Shown here one piece after another: positions 8,632 through 17,203 of a DNA stretch of 60,153 nt. Source of the DNA: Pelotomaculum sp. PtaU1.Bin035 (GTDB lineage: Bacteria; Bacillota; Desulfotomaculia; Desulfotomaculales; Pelotomaculaceae); assembly GCA_002067965.1 (NCBI GenBank), contig MVRN01000038.1:24001-84153 (forward strand), written 5' to 3'. Every line of letters begins with the position of its first letter. Within the stretch, counting starts at the first letter, position 1. The notes below the pieces were generated by a model that was not told the DNA's origin, did not search any database, and saw nothing but the letters and a program-made list of their open reading frames with translations. Made by a program: the position numbers and the translations under genes.

Positions 8632-9408
8632 TTATGGCTGCAAAATCGCCCGCGGTATGTAATTCTTTAACCGATAGAGCAATCCGGAATCTCTAAACGC
8701 GGCAAAATAAGGAGATGTTTTTAAACGAAAACGCCAGCGAGTATCGTTGGAATAAATCCCGATTCTTTTTAAACTGTATATGTCTTCACCGACCTGTCTA
8801 TGGCTCGGGGTCACCACGGCTGCCAGGTAACCGGCTTTATATACTGCTTCTTTTACTTTCTGGTTAAAGCGCCCCGACGGATAACAAAAACTCGTCACTT
8901 TTGATTGAAGCATTTTCTCCAAGCGGCGTTTTGAATCAACCAACTCTTTAGTCAATTCTTCTTCCGGCAATTCGTCCAAGTGCCAGTGGGCACAGGTATG
9001 GGAACCAAATTCCACCCCGTATTTCTTCATCTCAAAGACTTGTTCCCAGGTTAGAGGCAAATCTTCATCCGCTACTTTATCCCATTTATTTTTATCCATG
9101 GAAAAAGTATTATCTGTTCCTATATAATTCACAGTCAAGAATATTGTCGCGCTGAAACCATACTGTTTCAGGATGGGAAAGGCAAAAAGGTAATTATCAC
9201 GGTAGCCGTCGTCAAAGGTAACAATCAAACTTTTCCGGGGCAAATCACTTTGGCCCATCCTGATGGAATAGTCCTCCAGAGTAATTGATGTGTACCCTTT
9301 ATCGTAGAAATATCTCATCTGAGACCGGAAATTTTCAACTGACACGGCCATGGGGTCCTTCCCGCTGGAATTTACCCTGTGATAGGCAATTATTAATCCT
9401 TTTCTCAT
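8632..9408 (-). CDS. Polysaccharide deacetylase (carbohydrate esterase 4)
   Basis: LIVTFDDGYRDN carries the catalytic and metal-binding aspartates of NodB/CE4 domains, SHTCAHWHL the zinc-binding histidines and FCYPSGRFN the third motif. No secretion signal is visible, so it may act on a lipid-linked intermediate inside the cell or be anchored by its hydrophobic start. The GTG at 9417 almost touches its ribosome site, whereas ATG at 9408 is 10 bases from AGAGG and is preferred (258 residues). It probably removes N-acetyl groups from the surface glycan made by this locus. Confidence 0.88.
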   Translation of the reverse strand: MRKGLIIAYHRVNSSGKDPMAVSVENFRSQMRYFYDKGYTSITLEDYSIRMGQSDLPRKSLIVTFDDGYRDNYLFAFPILKQYGFSATIFLTVNYIGTDNTFSMDKNKWDKVADEDLPLTWEQVFEMKKYGVEFGSHTCAHWHLDELPEEELTKELVDSKRRLEKMLQSKVTSFCYPSGRFNQKVKEAVYKAGYLAAVVTPSHRQVGEDIYSLKRIGIYSNDTRWRFRLKTSPYFAAFRDSGLLYRLKNYIPRAILQP

Positions 9409-9428
9409 GTAAAACACGCCTCTTCAGT

Positions 9429-10775
9429 CTATTTTAAAAGATACTTCTTCCCGGCCAGACGTCCGAATATCCTTGCCAATATCCAACTGTTTTGCAAACC
9501 CTCGCTGATTGCAATGAAAGCAATCATAATTACTTGCAGGCGAATACGGTAAAGTCCTCCGATGTTTGAAGAACCAAGGCTGTAAATCAAACCGAAGCAT
9601 ATGACTATAACAAGCAAAAACAAACAAGCGCCTCGCTGATATCGCCAGAGATGTTTCGTCCCGGCTATAAAATAAATATATAAATAGTACAAGAATATCA
9701 TCTCCGGCAAAGTGATAATACGGATCGCCCCAACGGACTGCCAGGGCAAGGGGCCGAAAAGAAAATAAAATATACCCGTGGGTAAATATTTTAACGCGGC
9801 GGAGTAAGAATCAAAACTGACGTCTCCGGCAAAGGCGCCCTGGCCGTAAGCTCCTTTTTCGTGTTGCTCTCCGATTGTTTCAATACTCTGGCTGAAAACA
9901 TAATCTTTTCCCATAAAACCGTATCCCATTTGTTGCAGGGCTAATCCGGCGATTAAAAAAATGGCCAGGGTATAGGCAGCTCTCTGCCACCAGAGGAATT
10001 TTGTAGCGGTAAGAATATAGGAAAGGCTAATGCATATGGCAAGCAATATCCCCACATAAAACCGCAGCGAGACTAACGCCATCAGCAGCAGGGACATAAA
10101 AAGCACCTTTCCAAGCTGAAATTTTTCCATCAACTCAATGTTTTTCTTAACGATCAATGTTATAAGAAAAATAATCAAACTATCTTTTAGATTTAACGAT
10201 GACCACAGAACAGCCGAAGGGAAATAAGCAGCAAGCGCGAAGCTTATTCTTGCCGCCTTTGGCCCGCTAAGTTTCAGCGATATAAAATACAAGTTCAACC
10301 CTATACAAACAGATGCAATGCTGTTTAACACACGGAGCAAGTCCGGCTTAAAACCCGCGAGGTAATAAATCAGGCCGTTCCAGTAGAAGTAACCGTAATT
10401 TCCCGTGGGTACCGCGATGGTCCCGCCGCCGTGCCAGGCGTCCGCGATCTGCCTGCCCATATATTCATAATATTGAGCGTCTGAAGAATTAACGTAATTG
10501 ATAAAAGCTGTGTCAAAACTGTGGGTGGCCACAATGAAAAGAAACCTGATTAGAACCGCCCCCAGCCCCAGCCTGAATAAAAATATTCTGTCCTTCACCG
10601 GAACCTCAAATATACCGGCGGCATACAAAACAATTGCGCTGAATACAATCGCAACCGGCACTGCGATAACATAATCATTTGTGAAAACGCCCGCTACAAT
10701 CCCAATCAGGGTCAAGGATAAAACTGAAACTTTGATAATCTCAACTCCCCCGGAACCAAGTTTATGACTATTCAA
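9429..10775 (-). CDS. Polytopic membrane protein, GT-C/GT39-like glycosyltransferase
   Basis: This protein of about 448 residues has roughly ten hydrophobic segments. An early extracytoplasmic loop contains NSSDAQYYEYMGRQ, an acidic motif after the first helices as in GT39/ArnT-like (GT-C) enzymes that use polyprenyl-phosphate sugars. A Wzy-type polymerase is an alternative. The neighbourhood of GTs, deacetylase and UDP-sugar dehydrogenase supports a role in glycan assembly outside the membrane. The only visible start is TTG at 10775; the start is uncertain because GGGGGAG lies a few codons downstream without a good start codon after it. Confidence 0.6.
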   Translation of the reverse strand: MNSHKLGSGGVEIIKVSVLSLTLIGIVAGVFTNDYVIAVPVAIVFSAIVLYAAGIFEVPVKDRIFLFRLGLGAVLIRFLFIVATHSFDTAFINYVNSSDAQYYEYMGRQIADAWHGGGTIAVPTGNYGYFYWNGLIYYLAGFKPDLLRVLNSIASVCIGLNLYFISLKLSGPKAARISFALAAYFPSAVLWSSLNLKDSLIIFLITLIVKKNIELMEKFQLGKVLFMSLLLMALVSLRFYVGILLAICISLSYILTATKFLWWQRAAYTLAIFLIAGLALQQMGYGFMGKDYVFSQSIETIGEQHEKGAYGQGAFAGDVSFDSYSAALKYLPTGIFYFLFGPLPWQSVGAIRIITLPEMIFLYYLYIYFIAGTKHLWRYQRGACLFLLVIVICFGLIYSLGSSNIGGLYRIRLQVIMIAFIAISEGLQNSWILARIFGRLAGKKYLLK

Positions 10776-10795
10776 GCAGTCAGTATCTAAAAATT

Positions 10796-10841
10796 ATTCT
10801 GACTTCTGACTCCTGATTACTAATTACTGGCTACTGACTAA
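10796..10841. repeat. Dispersed repeat, copy R4 (longest, compound)
   Basis: TTCTGACTTCTGACTCCTGA followed by TTACTGGCTACTGACTA is a compound of the repeat family. The final CTA is the complement of the TAG stop of the UDP-sugar dehydrogenase (10838-10840). Confidence 0.65.
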
Positions 10842-12184
10842 ATCCTTACAATTTTCTCCTTACCTGTTATCACGTCCTTTGCCGCGTTGCGGGCGTCCAG
10901 AACAAGCCTGGCGTGGTCCGCCACCCACTGGTAATTAATATTTGAGTGGTCGGTTAATATTAACACACAGTCCGCCCCGGCCACTTCTTCAACTGTAAGC
11001 TTTATACTTTGCATATACCTTTCATTTTTTCCCGGGAGTCGAAACACCGGCACATAAGGGTCGTGATAGACGACCTCAGCCTGATTTTTTTGCATTAAAT
11101 CAATCACTTTCAAAGCGGGGGACTCCCTAACGTCGTCAATGTCTTTTTTATAAGCGACACCGAGGACCAGGATCCTCGCTCCATTTAAACATTTCTTATG
11201 CTTATTCAATAAGGCGGCCAGTTTTTGAACAACAAACTCTGACGCCTGTGCGTTGATCTCTCCGGCAAGGTCGATAAAGCGGGTGTAAAAGCCGTAGTCT
11301 TTAGCTTTCCAGGCCAGATAAACCGGGTCAACGGGTATACAATGCCCCCCCACCCCGGGGCCGGGGTAAAAGGTTTGAATGCCAAAAGGCTTGGTGGCGG
11401 CGGCATCCACGATTTCCCATATATCAATGCCCATCCGGTCACAAAGGATCATAAACTCGTTAACCAGGGCAATGTTGACCGACCGGTAGGTATTCTCAAA
11501 GATTTTGGTCATTTCCGCGGCGGCGGGAGAAGATACCGGCACCACCTGCTTCAGGCTCTGGCTGTAAAAAGTGCATGCGACGTCCCGGCACAAGTGAGTG
11601 ACCCCGCCGACCACTTTTGAGATATCCCTGGTGATGTAACGCTTGTTGCCGGGGTCGACCCTTTCCGGAGAAAAAGCCAAAAAGAAGTCCTTCCCAACAG
11701 CAAGACCGGCAGACTCCAGTATGGGCAGGATCACTTCCCTGGTTGTTCCGGGGAAAGTGGTGCTCTCAAGGCTGATCAGCTGACCTTCTTTAATATGACT
11801 GGCCACTTCTCCGGCTGCCGCTATAACATGGGAAAGGTCCGGCTGTCTCATTGACTTCAAAGGAGTGGGAACACAAATTATGATAATGTCTGCTTCCCTG
11901 AGCAAATCAAAATGAGGGTACGCGGCCAGGTTTCCCTTTTTTACAAGAGCGCCCAGGACATCTTCCGGAACGTCCCGGACGTAGCTCCTCCCGCTGTTTA
12001 TCTGTTCCACTTTTTTTAAATCCTTGTCAACCCCCATAACGGAAAACCCTATTTTAGCCTGTTCAACCGCCAGCGGCAGGCCGACATAGCCGAGGCCGAT
12101 CACCGCCACTTTCGCGGACCTGTTAATAATCTTTTCTATCAAAATCTTTCCCTGATGTTTTTCTCGCTCTATCAGCATCGTCAT
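10838..12184 (-). CDS. UDP-N-acetylglucosamine/mannosamine-type 6-dehydrogenase
   Basis: VAVIGLGYVGLPLAVEQA is the N-terminal NAD-binding motif. GPGVGGHCIPVDPVYLAWKA contains the catalytic cysteine and matches the WbpA/WecC branch, which oxidises UDP-HexNAc to the uronic acid, rather than UDP-glucose dehydrogenases. RILVLGVAYKKDIDDVRESPA opens the C-terminal UDP-binding domain. Length is 448 residues, normal for the family. It is probably co-transcribed with the dehydratase gene upstream and would supply an acidic amino sugar to the surface glycan. Two ATG codons (12184, 12178) are possible; neither has an ideal ribosome site. Confidence 0.88.
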   Translation of the reverse strand: MTMLIEREKHQGKILIEKIINRSAKVAVIGLGYVGLPLAVEQAKIGFSVMGVDKDLKKVEQINSGRSYVRDVPEDVLGALVKKGNLAAYPHFDLLREADIIIICVPTPLKSMRQPDLSHVIAAAGEVASHIKEGQLISLESTTFPGTTREVILPILESAGLAVGKDFFLAFSPERVDPGNKRYITRDISKVVGGVTHLCRDVACTFYSQSLKQVVPVSSPAAAEMTKIFENTYRSVNIALVNEFMILCDRMGIDIWEIVDAAATKPFGIQTFYPGPGVGGHCIPVDPVYLAWKAKDYGFYTRFIDLAGEINAQASEFVVQKLAALLNKHKKCLNGARILVLGVAYKKDIDDVRESPALKVIDLMQKNQAEVVYHDPYVPVFRLPGKNERYMQSIKLTVEEVAGADCVLILTDHSNINYQWVADHARLVLDARNAAKDVITGKEKIVRI

Positions 12185-12231
12185 CCGGAAAACACCATCC
12201 TGACCAGTTTTTTCTGTAATATCCTAAATAA

Positions 12232-13653
12232 TTATTTTCTGAAATCAGGTATTAATTTTTGCAATAAAACAATAGTATCCTGTTCCTGGAAAGAGAAATC
12301 CGGGCTTTCCAGTATATTGAGAGAAGCTTCCAATAGGCTGATATCCAGGCCGCGTCCGGATACAGCGGAAATGCGTCCGTGCCCGGTGGCTATGATCCCC
12401 TCGTCCTCATCAACCAACTGCTCAACTAATTTCTCACCTGAACGGATTCCGGTGAACTGCACCGGTATATCTGCTTCAGGCTCAAAACCTGAAAGCCTGA
12501 TCAGTTTATGGGATAATTCAAGGATCTTCACCGGCTGTCCCATATCTAATATAAATATCTCTCCGCCCCCGGCCTGGGCTCCCGCCTGGATAACCAGCTG
12601 CGCCGCCTCAATGGTCGTCATAAAATAACGCTCCATATCAGGGTGGGTTATCGTTACGGGGCCGCCCCGGGCGATTTGCCTCTTAAACAATGGAATTACA
12701 CTGCCGCGGCTGCCTAAGACATTGCCGAAACGGACGGCGGCAAAACGCGTTCCTCCCTTTTCGTCCATGTTCTGAATGACCATTTCCGCCACACGCTTTG
12801 TGGCCCCCATGATACTGGCGGGGTTTACCGCCTTATCGGACGAGATCAGGATAAAAGTGCCGACACCCGCCCGCCAGGCTGCTTCAGCGACATTCTTGGT
12901 CCCCAGTATATTGTTTTTTACTGCCTCGTCCGGGCATAGTTCCATAAAAGGGACATGCTTGTGGGCGGCGGCGTGAAAAACAACATCAGGCCTGTATCTG
13001 CCAAATATCCGGTCCATACGCGCCCGGTCTTTGATATCACCGATTTCCGGGATGAGTTGCAGATCGGGGAAATTATCCCTTAACTCAAGCTCAATTTCAT
13101 AAATACTGTTTTCTCCCCGTCCCAATATTATCAATTGTTCAGGGAAAAACCTCGCAACCTGGCGGCTCAATTCGGAGCCGATGGATCCTCCCGCGCCGGT
13201 CACCAGCACATTACGTCCCGTCAGGTACCCGGCTATTTGCTCCACATTCAGGGAAACAGGCTCCCGGCCCAGCAGGTCGCCCACCTCAACATCCCTTATG
13301 TCCGTGGTTTTCACTCTGCCAGCAATCAGGTCGTAAAAGCCTGGAAGGATTTTTAAGCGCGCCCCGGTCTGATGACATAATTCAATTATCCGGCTGATAG
13401 CCTGCCCGGAAGCGGAAGGCATAGCAATGATAATCTTTTTAATATCATAGCGGTCCACAAGCTCAGGAACATTTTCACTTTTTCCTAAAACCGGCAAGCC
13501 ATTCAGGATTAGTTTTTGTTTTTTGGGATCATCGTCAACAAAACCAATTGGTTTCAGCCACTTATTTTTTCGACTATCGCCAAGGACATTGGCCACGACT
13601 CCGCCCGCTACCCCGGCGCCAACTATTAAAACCGGCTCAACCTTGCTTATCAC
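12232..13653 (-). CDS. NDP-sugar 4,6-dehydratase, WbpM/CapD-like, lacking the membrane domain
   Basis: The protein starts VLIVGAGVAGG, the CoA-binding-like first Rossmann domain, then VLVTGAGGSIGSELSRQVA starts the SDR dehydratase domain with SSDKAVNPASIMGATKR. The usual catalytic Tyr is Met (MGATK), as in long WbpM-type enzymes. These convert UDP-GlcNAc to the 4-keto-6-deoxy sugar. Family members normally carry about four N-terminal membrane helices and reach 600 or more residues; this one has 473 and none. GTG at 13653 follows GAGGT with 6-base spacing. A short hydrophobic frame just upstream (13668-13772) may be a remnant of the lost helices. Confidence 0.85.
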   Translation of the reverse strand: MISKVEPVLIVGAGVAGGVVANVLGDSRKNKWLKPIGFVDDDPKKQKLILNGLPVLGKSENVPELVDRYDIKKIIIAMPSASGQAISRIIELCHQTGARLKILPGFYDLIAGRVKTTDIRDVEVGDLLGREPVSLNVEQIAGYLTGRNVLVTGAGGSIGSELSRQVARFFPEQLIILGRGENSIYEIELELRDNFPDLQLIPEIGDIKDRARMDRIFGRYRPDVVFHAAAHKHVPFMELCPDEAVKNNILGTKNVAEAAWRAGVGTFILISSDKAVNPASIMGATKRVAEMVIQNMDEKGGTRFAAVRFGNVLGSRGSVIPLFKRQIARGGPVTITHPDMERYFMTTIEAAQLVIQAGAQAGGGEIFILDMGQPVKILELSHKLIRLSGFEPEADIPVQFTGIRSGEKLVEQLVDEDEGIIATGHGRISAVSGRGLDISLLEASLNILESPDFSFQEQDTIVLLQKLIPDFRK

Positions 13654-13806
13654 AGCATTACCTCTTTTCAGCCGAAGCCCAAATACCCGGCCACCAGCAG
13701 GGCATTTATAGCATCATATGGAACAATGAGGGAAAAGGTTACTAGCGTATAATTACCTCTTTCGGAGGAAATCTAGTAAAAAATAAAACTACAGGAGGAA
13801 ATGCGA

Positions 13807-14043
13807 ATGGCACGGGACGTAACAGTTTACACAACATCCACCTGTCCGCACTGCAGCCATGTGAAGGAGTTTCTTTCACAAAAAGGTGTCCGCTTCAAAG
13901 AATTCAACGTGGCGGACGACGAGCGCGCCAGGGATGAAATGGTCAGAAAAACCGGGCGGATGGCGGTGCCGACAATAATTGTGGACGGCCATGTCGTGGT
14001 CGGGTTCAACCGGAGCGAGCTTGAGAAGCTTCTTATGCAATAG
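13807..14043 (+). CDS. Glutaredoxin-like protein (NrdH/YruB type)
   Basis: TSTCPHCSHVKEFLS holds the CPHC redox motif close to the N-terminus; MAVPTIIVDGHVVVGF has the cis-proline and the glutaredoxin C-terminal strand. The size (78 residues) fits small NrdH/YruB-like thiol oxidoreductases that reduce disulfides using thioredoxin reductase or low-molecular-weight thiols. The ATG at 13801 is too close to AGGAGG (2 bases), whereas ATG at 13807 has 8-base spacing and is chosen. It stands alone on the plus strand, divergent from the polysaccharide dehydratase gene and convergent with the PBP gene. Confidence 0.88.
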   Translation: MARDVTVYTTSTCPHCSHVKEFLSQKGVRFKEFNVADDERARDEMVRKTGRMAVPTIIVDGHVVVGFNRSELEKLLMQ

Positions 14044-14089
14044 ATAGGACACTTACCGGACTCTGACAAATTCTTAATAACCATTGTGA

Positions 14090-15790
14090 TTAGTCTATAC
14101 GTAAAATTTTTTCCATAATATCCCGAAAAACCGGCGCGGCGGACTCACCGCCGCTGACGCCTTCTTCAACCAAAACCGTTACAATATAGCGCGGGTCCGC
14201 CAGAGGAGCGTAGCCGGTAAACCAGGCGTTCACCGAATGCTCGCCGTTGCCGAGCTGCGCCGACCCGGTCTTGCCGGCGCTGCCGAAGACCGGTATTTGG
14301 GCTTCACTCCCGGCGCCCTCTTGGGTCACCAGTTCCATAAGCGAGCGCAGCTTCCCGGCGGTTTCAGGTGAAATTGCCCTCCTGCCCTGATCCGGAGATA
14401 ATTCCCTGGCAGCTCCCCCGCCTTCCTGGCGTATCTCCCTGACCAAACGCGGTTCCCGGTAGACGCCGCCGGAAACAACCGCGTTCAACATGGAGGTTAT
14501 TTGCACCGGAGTAACCAGGACAGGTCCCTGGCCGACGCTGCTGTTCACCAGATTGTAGGGCGCTCCAATCAGATCCAGGTCCTGGCGCGGGTCGGGCGGC
14601 ACCGGATAGCCGATGACAGACTGGTTCCCCAGGCCCAGCCTGCCGGCGTACTCAATCAGTTTCGGCGCGCCTATTTTTAAGCCCAGCCCGGCGAAAACGG
14701 GGTTGCATGACACGGCGAAGGCACGCGCGAAATTTATGTCGCCATGGCCGGCGTCGCTCCAACAGCGGATCAGACTCTCTTTTTCCCCACGGCAGGTAAA
14801 CTGGCTTTCAAGGCTTGCAACACCCTCCTCCAGGGCGGCCGCGGCAACTACAATCTTAAAAATAGAGCCGGGCTGGTAGAGCGCGGTACTGTGGTCAAAA
14901 AACCGCTCGCCGCCGCCGTCTTTCAGATATTCTTCCACCCGCGCCGGGTGAAAAGCCGGGCGTCCCGCCATGGCGAGCAGGTCTCCCGTACCCGCCTCCA
15001 TCACGACCACCGCGCCTTTCGCCACTTTGCTGTCCATCACGTCTTCCACTGCCTGCTGGATACGGGCGTCAATAGTAAGCACCAGGTCCTGCCGGTTTCC
15101 GTCCCTGATATCCTCATCCAACTGAAAAGCAGAGCCGTTTAACAGCATGCCCCGCGCATCGTGAAATACCCTGACCGCCCGTTCAGGCCTGCCGCCCTTC
15201 AGCTCGGGCTCATAAAACGCCTCCAGGCCGGCTTTCCCCACCATATCGCCATAATGGTAGACCTTATCGCTTCCCTTGCCGAGTGAAGTCAGCTCCTCCC
15301 AAGAGGAGATTTTCCCCAGGTGGCCCACCACCTGCGCCGCCAGGGGCCTGCCGCCATAGCGTAAACGGACCGGCAGGACCGCCACGCCCCGCCAGTCCCG
15401 CTGTTTTACGGCCTCCGCCTGCTCCGGCGACAGCCGGAACGGCAGGCGGCACGGCGGGCCGCCCAGCCGGCCCGCCAAAGTCTCACACGTGACATTGAGG
15501 ATCCCTGAAAGCTCCAATATAAAAGCTTCTTTATCTTCCAGCATATCGGGGAAAACAACTATCCTGTCCTCCTCCTGTTCACCGGTTAAGGGCGCCAGGT
15601 TCCTGTCCAGGATCTTCCCCCTGATCACATCTTCCAGGGAAACGTAACGGCTTTCCTGCTCCAGGGCCATGACAGCATATTTTTCTCCGTCCCTGACTTG
15701 AATAATCCAAAGGTTTACAGCCAGGAGACCAAAAATTGCGGCAAAAATATAAAAAGCCGCGACCTGTCTTCTTTGCCTTTGAAAATCCAC
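14090..15790 (-). CDS. Class B penicillin-binding protein (FtsI/PBP2/SpoVD-like transpeptidase)
   Basis: One N-terminal membrane helix (residues 11-31) is followed by a dimerisation domain containing RGKILDRN, then a transpeptidase domain with SxxK (SIFK, Ser309), SxN (SCN, 361-363) and KTG (507-509). It cross-links peptidoglycan outside the membrane during division, elongation or sporulation; which of these is not decided. No PASTA domains are visible and the 566-residue length is on the short side. The start is GTG at 15790 with GGAAAAC close upstream. It is a single gene next to the flagellar block, so its regulation is not evident. Confidence 0.85.
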   Translation of the reverse strand: MDFQRQRRQVAAFYIFAAIFGLLAVNLWIIQVRDGEKYAVMALEQESRYVSLEDVIRGKILDRNLAPLTGEQEEDRIVVFPDMLEDKEAFILELSGILNVTCETLAGRLGGPPCRLPFRLSPEQAEAVKQRDWRGVAVLPVRLRYGGRPLAAQVVGHLGKISSWEELTSLGKGSDKVYHYGDMVGKAGLEAFYEPELKGGRPERAVRVFHDARGMLLNGSAFQLDEDIRDGNRQDLVLTIDARIQQAVEDVMDSKVAKGAVVVMEAGTGDLLAMAGRPAFHPARVEEYLKDGGGERFFDHSTALYQPGSIFKIVVAAAALEEGVASLESQFTCRGEKESLIRCWSDAGHGDINFARAFAVSCNPVFAGLGLKIGAPKLIEYAGRLGLGNQSVIGYPVPPDPRQDLDLIGAPYNLVNSSVGQGPVLVTPVQITSMLNAVVSGGVYREPRLVREIRQEGGGAARELSPDQGRRAISPETAGKLRSLMELVTQEGAGSEAQIPVFGSAGKTGSAQLGNGEHSVNAWFTGYAPLADPRYIVTVLVEEGVSGGESAAPVFRDIMEKILRID

Positions 15791-15859
15791 CGTTTTCCGA
15801 CCTTTCCAGTAAAAGGCATATACATAAGCATGGCCGGAAATGTTCTATAAAATACATAA

Positions 15860-15880
15860 AGCCCACACTTAATGCGGGCT
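15860..15880 (-). terminator. Terminator after flaG
   Basis: On the minus strand AGCCCGCA-TTAAG-TGTGGGCT forms an 8-bp stem followed by a short T-rich tail. It sits just past flaG. Confidence 0.6.
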
Positions 15881-15903
15881 CTCAGAGTAACTACTAGATG
15901 GAT

Positions 15904-16275
15904 TTATATAAACTTATCTATTATTATACCCAGCATTTTTTTTACGTAGGCTACCATATCAAGAACACGTTCGGGAGGAATTTCCCTGATAACGGAATTG
16001 TCCTTGGTGTTGATAACCTTGACCATCACTTCCTCGCTAGCCTTATGGATACTAAAACGCAATTCGGTGTTGTAGGTCTCCATGGTCTTATTAGCCTGCT
16101 CAACGGCTTCTTCTAACTTGTGCTGCTCAACATCATCTTTTACCTTTTTCTCAGCCTGCCCCACAGACCGGGCATCTACTTCAAGTAAAGCTGCGCCCGG
16201 CCTCTCCGGAAAAACTTTGACTTTCGCTTCTTGCTGTAAGGGAATATAGCTGTTATCAACACCCTGAATTTTCAT
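15904..16275 (-). CDS. flaG: FlaG-family flagellar protein
   Basis: The C-terminal two thirds (ELRFSIHKASEEVMVKVINT, VIREIPPERVLDMVAYVKKM) is a typical FlaG domain. FlaG is a small cytoplasmic protein that influences filament length; its exact activity is unclear. GGGGTGGG precedes the ATG. It is the last gene of the fliD-fliS-fliT-like-flaG unit, followed by a terminator. A charged helical N-terminus rich in Lys and Glu precedes the domain. A second FlaG-like protein is encoded at 35973-36320. Confidence 0.88.
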   Translation of the reverse strand: MKIQGVDNSYIPLQQEAKVKVFPERPGAALLEVDARSVGQAEKKVKDDVEQHKLEEAVEQANKTMETYNTELRFSIHKASEEVMVKVINTKDNSVIREIPPERVLDMVAYVKKMLGIIIDKFI

Positions 16276-16295
16276 TGATTACCCACCCCGGAAGC

Positions 16296-16784
16296 TTAAT
16301 TCTTTTTATCAATGAAATAGCCCTGTTTTTGTGCGGCAGACGTTTGATAAGCTTTGACAGTTCCTTTTCTGGCGTGCAGGGATTCCATATCACTCTTTAA
16401 TCTACAATATTCTTCATCGATCTTACGTCTGTTTTGTTCGTCCAGTCTTTGGGTTTCCTGTAAAATTAACGTGGTATCATACCGCATTTTTTCAATTTCT
16501 TGCCATTTGTCATAGAAGATTTTTTTTATTTCGTCCTGGGACGATATCCCGGCGGCATTTATAATCTTTTCCTCCAACCGCGGAACTTCGGCATCAACCT
16601 TGTTGATTTCATTTATACAATTCTGCTTCTTTCCAATAAGTGATAAAAGTTGTTCTGTTTTATCCGTCGCCAGCACATCGGACTGACCGGAAGTTAATAG
16701 TTGTATCTCTTCTATTAACGCCTTTTTTCGAGCTGTAAGCTCAACCGCCCGGCACAGCAAATTGTTTAAAGTATCTCCAGTCAT
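16296..16784 (-). CDS. Putative FliT/FlgN-like flagellar export chaperone
   Basis: The 162-residue protein is almost entirely helical and charged, with heptad-like leucine spacing (VELTARKKALIEEIQLLTSG; LLSLIGKKQNCINEINKVDA). Sequence alone gives no strong family match. Its place directly after fliS and before flaG is that usually taken by FliT/FlgN-like chaperones, which hold filament cap or hook-filament proteins before export. It starts 4 bases after the fliS stop, so translation may be coupled. The functional call is inferred from context and coiled-coil character. Confidence 0.55.
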   Translation of the reverse strand: MTGDTLNNLLCRAVELTARKKALIEEIQLLTSGQSDVLATDKTEQLLSLIGKKQNCINEINKVDAEVPRLEEKIINAAGISSQDEIKKIFYDKWQEIEKMRYDTTLILQETQRLDEQNRRKIDEEYCRLKSDMESLHARKGTVKAYQTSAAQKQGYFIDKKN

Positions 16785-16788
16785 ATCA

Positions 16789-17181
16789 CTAAAGGTTTAC
16801 CGCGGAAGCCGGAACGGCCAGTTTGAGCGCTTCCGCCCAAGTGTCCCTTAATTCTTCGACCAGGCTCAATACCTCTCCAAGAATCTGCTTGTCCTTTTTT
16901 GCATTAGCCACTGCCAAGCGCCGGTTTATGTAGTCGTAGAGCAGGGCCAGGTTGTTCGATAATTCGTATTCCATATTCAGAGTATCGTTAAGATGCGAGA
17001 TGATTTCCTGCACCCGTATGATAGTATTGTTCGCACCTTCAATATTTTTTTCTTCAACTAATTTCATGCCCAGCTTTATGAATTTGACAGCGCCGGTGTA
17101 TAGCATCAAAGTTAATTCTCCTTTGTTCGCGCTGGTCACGGCGTTCTGCTGGTACCGTTGATACGGATTACTATTAATCAC
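16789..17181 (-). CDS. fliS: Flagellin export chaperone FliS
   Basis: NPYQRYQQNAVTSANKGELT, LMLYTGAVKFIKLG and NNLALLYDYINRRL are the conserved FliS blocks. FliS binds the C-terminal helices of flagellin in the cytoplasm and prevents early polymerisation; in FliW systems it also competes for flagellin. A longer frame begins at 17223 inside fliD, but the GTG at 17181 with GGGGGTGG about 4 bases upstream gives the usual 130 residues. The gene follows fliD closely. Confidence 0.92.
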   Translation of the reverse strand: MINSNPYQRYQQNAVTSANKGELTLMLYTGAVKFIKLGMKLVEEKNIEGANNTIIRVQEIISHLNDTLNMEYELSNNLALLYDYINRRLAVANAKKDKQILGEVLSLVEELRDTWAEALKLAVPASAVNL

Positions 17182-17203
17182 TACACCACCCCCAATTAAA
17201 TTT

